Source: an uncultured Paracoccaceae bacterium (GTDB lineage: Bacteria > Pseudomonadota > Alphaproteobacteria > Rhodobacterales > Rhodobacteraceae). Taken from it: a stretch of 8,024 nucleotides of DNA. The notes under the pieces were generated by a model. The model was not told the DNA's origin. It did no database searches and saw nothing but the letters and a program-made list of their open reading frames with translations. The stretch spans positions 1 to 8,024 of the forward strand of contig CAJXHQ010000120.1 of NCBI GenBank assembly GCA_913054485.1. The letters are read 5' to 3'. The position numbers were made by a program, and so were the translations under genes. Positions 1-6,378 of the stretch are shown piece by piece. How positions within the stretch are numbered: position 1 is the first letter of the stretch; every line of letters begins with the position of its first letter.

Positions 1-1
1 C

Positions 2-379
2 CTCGACGCGGAAATTCAAGGCACAGACCCCCGCGTTGTCGGCAAAGGCTTTGATCTTGCTCTGCCGCCGCGCCTGCATCACGCGGTACAGCGGCACGGG
101 TCGCGCAATGTGGTCGCAGGCCTGCGGCCCGAGCATTTTGCAGCACCGGGCGGACGCGGCGGCACCGCCGAGTCGCTGTTCTCTCCAATCGATCTGAACG
201 TGAAGGTCGCGGAATACATCGGCTCCAGCCAGTTCCTGGCCGCTGACATCGGCAGCAAGCAGGTGTCAGCCGCAATCGAGGTGGGCCCGGACAGCGCGCC
301 GCTGGAGAGCGGCGACTACCTGTTCGACACCAACCGGATCTACCTCTTCGACAAAACCACAGGAGAAGCCGTCATCTGA
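2..379 (+). CDS. Sugar ABC transporter ATP-binding protein, C-terminal part (MalK/UgpC type)
   Basis: This is the last 125 residues of an ABC ATPase that energises sugar import on the cytoplasmic face of the inner membrane; the 5' end lies outside the window. The frame is open from base 2 to the TGA at 377-379. No Walker or signature motif is present, because the nucleotide-binding domain would be upstream. What is visible resembles the regulatory TOBE/OB region of MalK-type subunits: the GLRPEH motif near residues 38-43, then a beta-rich tail with VKVAEYIGSSQFL and a closing stretch YLFDTNRIYLFDKTTGEAVI. The stop is 37 bases before the binding-protein start, so it is co-transcribed with the importer genes that follow. 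The GLRPEH motif and the context make the family assignment strong. The substrate cannot be read from this end. Confidence 0.88.
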   Translation, partial: LDAEIQGTDPRVVGKGFDLALPPRLHHAVQRHGSRNVVAGLRPEHFAAPGGRGGTAESLFSPIDLNVKVAEYIGSSQFLAADIGSKQVSAAIEVGPDSAPLESGDYLFDTNRIYLFDKTTGEAVI

Positions 380-404
380 CCGTCTTCGCCACAGCATGCA
401 CATC

Positions 405-411
405 AGGGAGG
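405..411 (+). promoter_or_regulatory. Ribosome binding site of the binding-protein gene
   Basis: AGGGAGG lies 5 bases before the ATG at 417. It decides the start: an in-frame ATG at 396 has no comparable site and would put seven charged or polar residues (MHIREDR) in front of a normal signal peptide. Confidence 0.8.
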
Positions 412-416
412 ATCGC

Positions 417-1754
417 ATGACATTGAAACTCGTTAAACGCCTTGCACTTGGGGCAGGGGCGGCGCTGCTGGCATCCGCTGCCTTTGCCAATCCATATGCG
501 AAATACGAAGGCACCACGATCGTGGTGAGCTGGCCTGCGCTGGCGCATTTCAACGCGGCGGAAACACTGGTCGAGGAGTTCACCGAAGAGACCGGCATCG
601 AAGTGGAGATCGATGCGCTGCAATACCTGAAGCTGCGTGACCGGCAGATCCTGGAAATGTCAAAAAACGAAGGCGACTATGATGTCGTGTCCTGGGTTGT
701 CATGTGGAAGGGCGAATATGTGTCCAAAGGGCTGCTGACGCCGCTCAGCCAGTTCTTCACCTCCGGTTCGCTGGTCGATCCGCAGTATGACATTGATGAT
801 ATCGCTGGCGCCTATCTTGAAAACGGCGGCGTTGTCGGCGGCAAGAAGGGCTATATGCCCGGTGCTTCGGGCGCGCTCTACGGTGTTCCTTTTGGCGCGG
901 AAACCTCGATCCTCGCCTATCGCAAGGATGTTTTCGAAGAGCATGGCATCGAAGTGCCTGCCACCTATGACGACCTGACGGCGGCGATGACCAAGCTGCA
1001 CGCAGCAGGCATTCCGGCGCTGACCTCGCGCGGGAAAACCGGCCACCAGGTCACCGCAGCCTGGCTGTTCCACCTTGCTCCGATGGGCGGCAAGATCTTT
1101 GATGACGCGTGGAACCCTGTGGTGAATTCGCCTGAGGCCGTGAAGGCTGCGGAATTCATGCGCCATGTCGCCAAGACCGGCCCGCTGGGCATCGAGACCT
1201 TCGGCTTTGGTGAGGCCTCGGCCGCCTTCCTGCAGGGCGACGCTGCCATGCATCTGGATACGCTCAAGATCGCGGCGATGTCGCGCAATCCGAAACTGTC
1301 GAAGATCGACGGCAACGTGGGCTACGCGCTGCACCCCACCGGTTCGCGCTGCGGCTCGGAAACCGGCGGCTTTGCGCTGGGTATTCCGCAGAACGCGCCG
1401 AACAAAGAAGCCGCCTTCCTGTTCATCCAGTACATGACCTCCAAAGCGGGCGACCAGCGCATGGTGGAACTGGGCGGCGATCCGATCCGGATTTCAACCC
1501 TGAAGAACAATACCCCCGGCAATCCGGAATACCCGGTGGTGGCCGAGCAGCTGCCCTGTGCGGATCCCGACTGGCGTCCGCTGATCCCCGAGTGGAACGA
1601 GATCAACATCGACGTCCTGGGCCAAGCGCTGACACAGGTCATCACCACCGATGATCCGATCCAGCCGATCATGGATGAAGCCAATGAAAAGCTGCGCGCC
1701 ATCATGGAGCGCGAGGGCTACTACACCTGGGCCAGCTACCGCAAAAGCAACTGA
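417..1754 (+). CDS. Periplasmic sugar-binding protein of an ABC importer (CUT1, solute-binding family 1)
   Basis: This 445-residue protein captures a carbohydrate in the periplasm and delivers it to the two permeases encoded next. It starts with a clear Sec signal peptide: basic n-region (KLVKR, residues 4-8), hydrophobic core rich in Ala/Leu/Gly (9-22) and a likely signal peptidase I site after AFA (22-24), leaving mature NPYAKYEG. No lipobox is seen. The body matches the family 1 binding-protein layout: an early strand-helix unit (ETLVEEFTEETGIEVEIDAL), a central GVPFGAETSILAYRKDVFEEHGIE stretch split over the lobe hinge, and the C-terminal GGFALGIPQNAPNKEAA and FIQYMTSKAGDQR motifs that are characteristic of sugar-binding members. 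The mature part has two cysteines in SRCGSE and LPCADP, which could form a disulfide. The family is secure; the ligand is unknown. An inverted repeat follows the gene and may help keep this product in excess over the permeases. Confidence 0.92.
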   Translation: MTLKLVKRLALGAGAALLASAAFANPYAKYEGTTIVVSWPALAHFNAAETLVEEFTEETGIEVEIDALQYLKLRDRQILEMSKNEGDYDVVSWVVMWKGEYVSKGLLTPLSQFFTSGSLVDPQYDIDDIAGAYLENGGVVGGKKGYMPGASGALYGVPFGAETSILAYRKDVFEEHGIEVPATYDDLTAAMTKLHAAGIPALTSRGKTGHQVTAAWLFHLAPMGGKIFDDAWNPVVNSPEAVKAAEFMRHVAKTGPLGIETFGFGEASAAFLQGDAAMHLDTLKIAAMSRNPKLSKIDGNVGYALHPTGSRCGSETGGFALGIPQNAPNKEAAFLFIQYMTSKAGDQRMVELGGDPIRISTLKNNTPGNPEYPVVAEQLPCADPDWRPLIPEWNEINIDVLGQALTQVITTDDPIQPIMDEANEKLRAIMEREGYYTWASYRKSN

Positions 1755-1762
1755 TCCCAAAA

Positions 1763-1790
1763 GCGGGCGGTGGCGCGGATCGCCGCCCGC
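1763..1790 (+). promoter_or_regulatory. Intercistronic hairpin between binding-protein and permease genes
   Basis: Perfect 8-base arms GCGGGCGG (1763-1770) and CCGCCCGC (1783-1790) begin 9 bases after the stop codon. The stem can extend inward by G-C and G-U pairs to a six-base loop. No T-run follows, so this is more likely an mRNA-stabilising or attenuating element than a full terminator. Such structures after binding-protein genes are known to raise binding protein over permease; that role is inferred here. Confidence 0.6.
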
Positions 1791-1817
1791 GCCCTGGAAA
1801 CCTGAAAGCACAGCGAC

Positions 1818-2744
1818 ATGACTGACTTCACTGCAGGCAGCGTAGCTGTCAGGACGCGGCCCCGCGACCTGTCGGCGCTGATCCCTTACTTCTTCATCCT
1901 GCCAGCCGTGGCGATCATGCTGGCGGGCCTGGTCTACCCGGTCATTCAGGCCTTCTATCTCAGTTTTTATGACTGGAAGATCGGCACCGAGTTCTCGGGC
2001 GCGCCTTATGTAGGGTTCGGCCATTTCATCCGCATGCTGGGCGATGAGAACGTCTGGGAGTCCATCTGGGTAACCATCCGTTTCGGCTTCTGGACCATTT
2101 CCATCGAGATGTTCCTCGGGGTGTCGCTTGCCCTGCTGCTGGAAAAGCCGATCCGCGGCGCCTCTGTGTTCCGGACGATCTTCATTCTGCCGCTGATGGT
2201 GTCGCCTGTGGTTGTCGGCCTGATCTGGCGCTACCTGTTTGATGCGCGCATCGGCTGGATCAACTACTACCTTGTCCAGGTTGGGCTGGAGCCGCAGGTC
2301 TGGCTGGGCGACGCTGACCTTGCCTTCTTTGCCATCGTTTTCACCGATATCTGGCAGTGGACCCCCTTCATTTTCATCATCGTGATTGCAGGGCTTCAGG
2401 CGCTGCCGTCGGAGGTGCTGGAAGCCTCCAAAATCGACGGGGCCAACTGGTGGCAGCATATTCTGTTCGTCAAACTGCCGATGATCCGCTCGATCCTGAT
2501 GATCGCGCTTCTGATGCGGCTGATCGATGTTTTCCGCGCGCTGGAGGTCATGTACATCCTGACCGGCGGCGGGCCGGGCCGCTCGACCGAGCTGCTGTCG
2601 TTGCACATCTATAACCGGGCCTTTGACACCCAGCAGCTGGGCTATGCCTCGGCCATTTCGGTGCTTCTGATCGTGATTGTGACCACCCTGAGCCTGGGCA
2701 TCCTGAGAATGGGCAACCCCATGAAAGACAAGTCGGATATCTGA
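1818..2744 (+). CDS. Sugar ABC transporter permease 1 (MalF-like)
   Basis: This 308-residue integral inner-membrane protein is one half of the importer channel. The sequence shows about six hydrophobic segments, beginning with LIPYFFILPAVAIMLAGLVYPVIQAFYLSFYDW near residues 15-50, where the ILPA and YP features are typical of CUT1 first permeases. The cytoplasmic EAA loop that docks on the ATPase is clear: E202-A203-S204 followed by G208 and L220-P221, that is EASKIDGANWWQ with a KLP ending. The segment LTGGGPGRSTELLS near the C-terminus is another hallmark of this subfamily. The length is normal for a MalF-like permease without the enterobacterial extra periplasmic domain. The start lacks a strong Shine-Dalgarno site, only a weak purine stretch (GAAAG, about 1803-1807). 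It ends one base before the next start, implying translational coupling. Confidence 0.93.
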   Translation: MTDFTAGSVAVRTRPRDLSALIPYFFILPAVAIMLAGLVYPVIQAFYLSFYDWKIGTEFSGAPYVGFGHFIRMLGDENVWESIWVTIRFGFWTISIEMFLGVSLALLLEKPIRGASVFRTIFILPLMVSPVVVGLIWRYLFDARIGWINYYLVQVGLEPQVWLGDADLAFFAIVFTDIWQWTPFIFIIVIAGLQALPSEVLEASKIDGANWWQHILFVKLPMIRSILMIALLMRLIDVFRALEVMYILTGGGPGRSTELLSLHIYNRAFDTQQLGYASAISVLLIVIVTTLSLGILRMGNPMKDKSDI

Positions 2745-2745
2745 T

Positions 2746-3585
2746 ATGGCTGCGAAACAAATCGACAACCCGCTTCACATCTGGGGGCATTATACAGCCC
2801 TGATCGTTCTTGCCCTGATCACGCTTGCGCCGATCTGGGTGATGATCGCCACCGGCTTCAAGGACGATGTGCTGGTGCAGCAGAAGGAGCCGGTCTGGTT
2901 CTTCTTCGTGCCGACGGTAGAAAACTACGAATACATCATGACCCGCGGCAAGTTCGACCGCTACCTTTGGAACTCGGTCATTGTCGGCGTGTCGGCCACC
3001 TTCCTGACGCTGCTGTTCGGCGGGCTCTGCGCCTATGCGCTTGCGCGGACTGAATTCAAGGGCCGGGTGTTCGTGGCCAACTCCACCCTTCTGGTCCGCA
3101 TGGTACCGCCTGCGGTTCTGGCGGTGCCGGCCTTTGCCATGGTGATCAACTTCAGCCTGGATGCGGATCTGGCGGTGCTGATCTTCTTCTACACCGCCCT
3201 CAATCTACCCTTTGCGATCTGGCTGCTGTTCGGCTTTTACAAGCAGATCCCCGTGGAGCTGGAAGAGGCAGCGATCGTGGACGGGGCCACCGCGCTGCAG
3301 GTGTTCTTCCGGGTGCTGCTGCCGCTGATGAAATCCGGCTATGCGGTGGCGGGCATCTTTACTTTCCGCATTGCCTGGAATGAATTCATCCTGGCGCTGC
3401 TGCTGACCGGGCGCACCTCGCGGACCCTGCCGGTGGGGGCGGCGGGCTTCATCACTGACACCGGGGTGGAATGGGGGCGGATCATGGCGATGGGCACGCT
3501 CATTGTGATCCCTCCGCTGCTGTTCACCTTTTTTGCCGCACGCCAGATCATTGCCGGCATGACCGCTGGTGCGGTGAAGGGCTGA
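2746..3585 (+). CDS. Sugar ABC transporter permease 2 (MalG-like)
   Basis: This 279-residue inner-membrane protein is the second half of the channel. Hydrophobic segments start with YTALIVLALITLAPIWVMIATGFK (about residues 16-39), a typical MalG-type N-terminus, and continue through five more spans. The EAA loop is textbook: E174-A175-A176 with D179-G180 and L192-P193. FRIAWNEFILALLLT further on is the conserved MalG-family stretch. Only one base separates it from the preceding stop (TGA-T-ATG) and no good ribosome site is visible, so translation probably depends on ribosomes finishing the upstream permease. It is the last gene of the + strand importer operon and is followed 15 bases later by a GC-rich hairpin. 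Confidence 0.93.
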   Translation: MAAKQIDNPLHIWGHYTALIVLALITLAPIWVMIATGFKDDVLVQQKEPVWFFFVPTVENYEYIMTRGKFDRYLWNSVIVGVSATFLTLLFGGLCAYALARTEFKGRVFVANSTLLVRMVPPAVLAVPAFAMVINFSLDADLAVLIFFYTALNLPFAIWLLFGFYKQIPVELEEAAIVDGATALQVFFRVLLPLMKSGYAVAGIFTFRIAWNEFILALLLTGRTSRTLPVGAAGFITDTGVEWGRIMAMGTLIVIPPLLFTFFAARQIIAGMTAGAVKG

Positions 3586-3600
3586 CCCCAGCAAATAAAG

Positions 3601-3622
3601 CCAGCGCCCGATAGGGCGCTGG
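3601..3622 (+). terminator. Hairpin terminator at the end of the importer operon, possibly bidirectional
   Basis: Perfect 9-base arms CCAGCGCCC (3601-3609) and GGGCGCTGG (3614-3622) with loop GATA. On the + strand it is followed only by TGTGTT, a modest T content. On the minus strand it is followed by CTTTATTTG, so it could also act as a second stop for the opposing operon. Confidence 0.7.
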
Positions 3623-3657
3623 TGTGTTCAGGAGGCGGATTTGACGCTGCGAGCCGC

Positions 3658-3687
3658 AAAAAACGGGCTGCCTCATGGAGGCAACCC
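3658..3687 (-). terminator. Rho-independent terminator of the catabolic operon
   Basis: Read on the minus strand, GGGTTGCCTC (3687-3678) and GAGGCAGCCC (3674-3665) pair over 10 positions with one mismatch and a three-base loop. After a single G comes a run of six T. It begins 24 bases after the kinase stop codon and has the classic intrinsic-terminator form. Confidence 0.85.
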
Positions 3688-3711
3688 TTCCCTGTTTGTC
3701 TTCTGGCCCCC

Positions 3712-4635
3712 TTAGGCCAGGATCTGATCCCGGCGGGGGATGGGGTCAACGGCTCCGAACCCGCTGACGGTGCCGGCGGCAACCCTAGCCGCCCGCTGAC
3801 CGGCAAGAGCTGCATCCCCGGTCTCCACATAATAGGCGAGGAAGGCACCGGCAAAACTGTCGCCGGCCCCGGTTGAATCCACCGGAGCGGACGGCGCTGC
3901 GGGAACAGCAAACCGTGCGTCCGGGGTGGCCACTATGACACCCTCGGCACCGCGTTTCAGCGCCACCACACGGGCCCCGTAGCCGAGGTAGTGATCCAGC
4001 AGCGCATCCGGGTGCGAGAGGCCGGTGAGAAGTTCAGCCTCGTCATCGCTGGGAAAGATGATGTCCGCCAGCGGCAGGATGTCTTCGATGGCAGTCTTGG
4101 CCTCCTCGAGGGACCAGAGGTTCAACCGAAGATTGGTGTCATAGGAAAACAGCGTGCCAGAGGATTTGGCCAGCTCTGCCGCGCGCCGCACTGCGGCCCG
4201 CATTGTGGGGCTGATCGCCTGGCTGAGGGCAGAACTGTGCAGAACCTTCGCCCGCCCGATCAGGTCTTCGGGCAGGTCTTCGGGCCTATATAGGCTGGCT
4301 GCGCTGCCGCGCCGCGCGTAGCTGAAGCTGCGCCCCGAGGCATGCGGTTTGACGAAATAGACCCCGGTTGGATCGCGCGGCGATACTTTGACCGCGCTGG
4401 TCGCGACGCCTTCCGCCTGCCAGAGCGCGGTCAGATCCTGCCCGAAAGCATCCCCGCCAACCGCTGTGATATATCCCGTCCGCGCACCCTGCCGGGCGGC
4501 GGCAATGATCGTGTTGGACGTGTCCCCGCCGAACCCCTGCTGATAGAGACGGCGCGGTGCGCCCTCGGGGATCTCCATAAACTCGACCATCGCCTCCCCA
4601 AGGGCGAGAATGTCCGGCGCCTGCATGTCAGTCAT
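3712..4635 (-). CDS. kdgK: PfkB-family sugar kinase, probably 2-keto-3-deoxygluconate kinase
   Basis: This 307-residue cytoplasmic ATP-dependent kinase probably phosphorylates 2-keto-3-deoxygluconate (KDG) to KDPG for the Entner-Doudoroff aldolase. The N-terminal ribokinase signature is present as GFGGDTSNTI (residues 34-43). The C-terminal PfkB signature DSTGAGDSFAGA (253-264) carries the catalytic base D259 and the GAGD anion hole. Features that favour KDG kinase over fructokinase or ribokinase are GEAMVEF at the N-terminus, GGDTSN, VYFVKPHASGRSFSYARRGSAAS in the substrate lid, and DTNLRLNLW in mid-protein. Other sugar-acid or ketose kinases cannot be excluded. The start ATG at 4633-4635 overlaps the upstream dehydrogenase by 8 bases; an in-frame ATG at 4624-4626 is a possible alternative. 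It is the last gene of the minus-strand operon. A perfect 12-base tandem repeat inside it encodes PEDLPEDL. Confidence 0.85.
   Translation of the reverse strand: MTDMQAPDILALGEAMVEFMEIPEGAPRRLYQQGFGGDTSNTIIAAARQGARTGYITAVGGDAFGQDLTALWQAEGVATSAVKVSPRDPTGVYFVKPHASGRSFSYARRGSAASLYRPEDLPEDLIGRAKVLHSSALSQAISPTMRAAVRRAAELAKSSGTLFSYDTNLRLNLWSLEEAKTAIEDILPLADIIFPSDDEAELLTGLSHPDALLDHYLGYGARVVALKRGAEGVIVATPDARFAVPAAPSAPVDSTGAGDSFAGAFLAYYVETGDAALAGQRAARVAAGTVSGFGAVDPIPRRDQILA
4261..4284. repeat. Perfect 12-base tandem duplication within the kinase gene
   Basis: CAGGTCTTCGGG occurs twice head to tail (4261-4272 and 4273-4284). It preserves the frame and encodes the repeated PEDL of RPEDLPEDLIG in the kinase lid region. 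It could be a recent four-codon slippage event or ordinary conserved sequence. Confidence 0.7.
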
Positions 4636-5659
4636 GGTCCGGCTTGATCAGCACTTTGCCCACCGCGTGCCCGCCGGCCATCATTTCGCAAGCTTCTTGC
4701 GTCTGCGAGACCGGGAAACGCGCGGCGGTGATGGCTTCGAAGTCGACCGAACCGCTTTCGATCAGCCGGACGGCATCCGCGAACTCATCGGTGAACAGGA
4801 TGGAGCCGACAGAGGTTACTTCCTTCAAGGCATTGAGGTGCAGATTGATTGCAACCTCGGTGGGCTGGATCAGAGACAGAACAGAGATAACGCCCTGTTT
4901 GCGCACCGCATCCAGCGCCTGATTGTAGGCATGGGGGGAGCCGCTTGCCTCGATCACCACATCATATTTCCCCGACAGCCCGGACATGTCATCCTGGCCG
5001 ATGACATGTCCACCAGCCGCCCCGACGGCCTTGGCAGCGTCAATAGCGGCAGGTTTCAGGTCCGTAACATGGACCTCCGCGCCCTTGGCACTGGCTGCCA
5101 CGGTTGCCAGCAGGCCCATGGGGCCGCAGCCGGTGACCAGAACCTTGTCCTGCGCGGTGACGCCGCCCTGGTTGACCGCGTGCATGGCGCAGGCCAGCGG
5201 TTCAGCGAAGGTCAGGTGATCCGGGTCGACACCCTCGGCGACCGGATGGCAGCAGCGCGCCGGAAAATCGAAATACTCGCGGAAGAACCCGTCGAGATGC
5301 GGCTTGGTTGTGGCGGATCCTGGAAAGCGTTTGTCCGGGCACATGTTGATGTCACCCCGCGCGCAGGCCGGGCATGTGCCGCATTCGATAACCGGATTGA
5401 TCGCCACCAGCTGGCCCGGTGTGAACCCGTGGCCGTTGGCATCTTCGACAAAGGCGCTGGCCTCGTGGCCGAGCGTTACCGGGTAGTGCAGAAAGAAACC
5501 GGCATTTGCGAAATGCCGGAAGTAATGCATGTCAGTGCCGCAGATGCTGGCTGTGGCAAGACGCAGGCGGATATGATCCGGCGCGATCTCGGCGGGCATG
5601 TCCGACTGCTCAACGGCGACCTTGCGCGCGGCACGCAGGATGGAACGGGTGTAGCCCAT
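4628..5659 (-). CDS. idnD: Zinc-dependent medium-chain dehydrogenase, L-idonate 5-dehydrogenase-like
   Basis: This 343-residue cytoplasmic enzyme probably oxidises a sugar acid or polyol hydroxyl with NAD+; L-idonate to 5-keto-D-gluconate is the best guess. The catalytic-zinc ligands of the MDR family are visible: C40 in ICGTDMH, and H65-E66 in LGHE. The structural-zinc lobe has all four cysteines, C93, C96, C99 and C107. The nucleotide fold carries GCGPMG at 177-182, with D200 at the end of the second strand, which favours NAD+ over NADP+. Similarity to IdnD lies in the SICGTDMHYF pattern, RFPGSATTKPHLDGFFREY and FAEPLACAMHAVNQGG (RFFGSA, PHVDGGFTRY and FAEPLAVAIHAAHQAG in the E. coli enzyme as I recall it). 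Sorbitol/xylitol or other polyol dehydrogenases are the alternatives. The start lies 2 bases after the SDR stop with only a G-rich stretch as ribosome site, so coupling is likely. Confidence 0.85.
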   Translation of the reverse strand: MGYTRSILRAARKVAVEQSDMPAEIAPDHIRLRLATASICGTDMHYFRHFANAGFFLHYPVTLGHEASAFVEDANGHGFTPGQLVAINPVIECGTCPACARGDINMCPDKRFPGSATTKPHLDGFFREYFDFPARCCHPVAEGVDPDHLTFAEPLACAMHAVNQGGVTAQDKVLVTGCGPMGLLATVAASAKGAEVHVTDLKPAAIDAAKAVGAAGGHVIGQDDMSGLSGKYDVVIEASGSPHAYNQALDAVRKQGVISVLSLIQPTEVAINLHLNALKEVTSVGSILFTDEFADAVRLIESGSVDFEAITAARFPVSQTQEACEMMAGGHAVGKVLIKPDHD

Positions 5660-5661
5660 GG

Positions 5662-6378
5662 TCAGAACCCCACCGAAAAGCCGCCGTCGACCGGCAGGAC
5701 AACACCGTTGATATGCGCCGCCTGATCCGAGGCGAGGAAATGGACCGCATTGGCGATATCTTCGGGCAGGCCGAATTTTCCGCCGGGAATGCGGCCTTCG
5801 ATCTTGGCACGCCGGGCCGGATCTTTGGCCAGAATAGCGCGGGTCATGTCAGTGTCGATGAAGCCGGGCGCGACCGCATTGCAGCGGATGCCCTGCTCTG
5901 CAGCGTCCACCGCAAAGGAGCGGGTGAGACCGATCACGGCAGTTTTTGCCGTGACGTAGGCCGCCGCCGAGGGCAGCGCCAGCAGCCCGCCCATGGAAGA
6001 GATATTGACCACGGCCCCGCCTGCACTTCCCTGCAGTGCCGCATAGCAGCCGCAGGCGGCAAACATTGCTTTTACGTTGAGCCCGATGACTTGATCAAAC
6101 TCGTCCGGTGCGACCTCCCACATCGGTTTCTTCAGATGCATCCCGGCATTGTTGACCAGCACGTCGATAGTCCCGGCTTCGGCGTGGATCCGGTCCAGGT
6201 AACCGGCCGTGCCGTCACCCGACAGATCCGCTTCGGCAAAATGCACATCGCCTTCCAGGCCGGCCAGTTCCCCTTCGGAACGGGCGACCGCATAGACCCT
6301 GTAGCCTGCAGCAAGAAACCTGCGGGTCTTGGCCAGGCCAAGCCCTTTGTTGCCGCCTGTGATCACTGCGGTTTTCAT
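5662..6378 (-). CDS. Short-chain dehydrogenase/reductase (possible 5-ketogluconate/gluconate 5-dehydrogenase role)
   Basis: This 238-residue classical SDR oxidoreductase is cytoplasmic and NAD(P)-dependent. Motifs in order: TGGNKGLG at 7-14 (cofactor loop), NNAG at 76-79, N101, catalytic S128 in NISS, Y141 and K145 in YVTAK, and the C-terminal DGGFSVGF. R33 just after the second strand (AVARSE) is the kind of residue that favours NADP(H). The start at 6376-6378 is supported by a GGAGG site 7 bases upstream (6386-6390) and by an ATGA overlap with the preceding gene; the frame extends further upstream but without these features. Next to an IdnD-like enzyme, a natural role is interconversion of 5-ketogluconate and gluconate as in IdnO. 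SDR substrate cannot be predicted from sequence alone, and other sugar or deoxy-keto-acid dehydrogenase activities remain possible. Confidence 0.87.
   Translation of the reverse strand: MKTAVITGGNKGLGLAKTRRFLAAGYRVYAVARSEGELAGLEGDVHFAEADLSGDGTAGYLDRIHAEAGTIDVLVNNAGMHLKKPMWEVAPDEFDQVIGLNVKAMFAACGCYAALQGSAGGAVVNISSMGGLLALPSAAAYVTAKTAVIGLTRSFAVDAAEQGIRCNAVAPGFIDTDMTRAILAKDPARRAKIEGRIPGGKFGLPEDIANAVHFLASDQAAHINGVVLPVDGGFSVGF

Noticed and set aside
396..416. ATG at 396 as start of the exported binding protein.
   Set aside because: It adds a charged heptapeptide before a normal signal peptide, whereas the AGGGAGG site points to 417.
660..1334. Open frame (224 codons) on the minus strand opposite the exported binding protein.
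   Set aside because: Arg/His-rich shadow frame with no motif; the + strand gene is well supported.
1494..2768. Long open frame (424 codons) on the minus strand opposite the permease.
   Set aside because: Composition is rich in His, Gln, Arg and Asp with no recognisable motif, as expected for the antisense frame of a hydrophobic membrane protein gene; the + strand permease explains the region fully.
4610..5725. Long open frame (371 codons) on the + strand opposite the dehydrogenase.
   Set aside because: It is antisense to a protein with complete zinc and nucleotide-binding motifs. No motif or ribosome site supports it, and high GC makes such shadow frames common.
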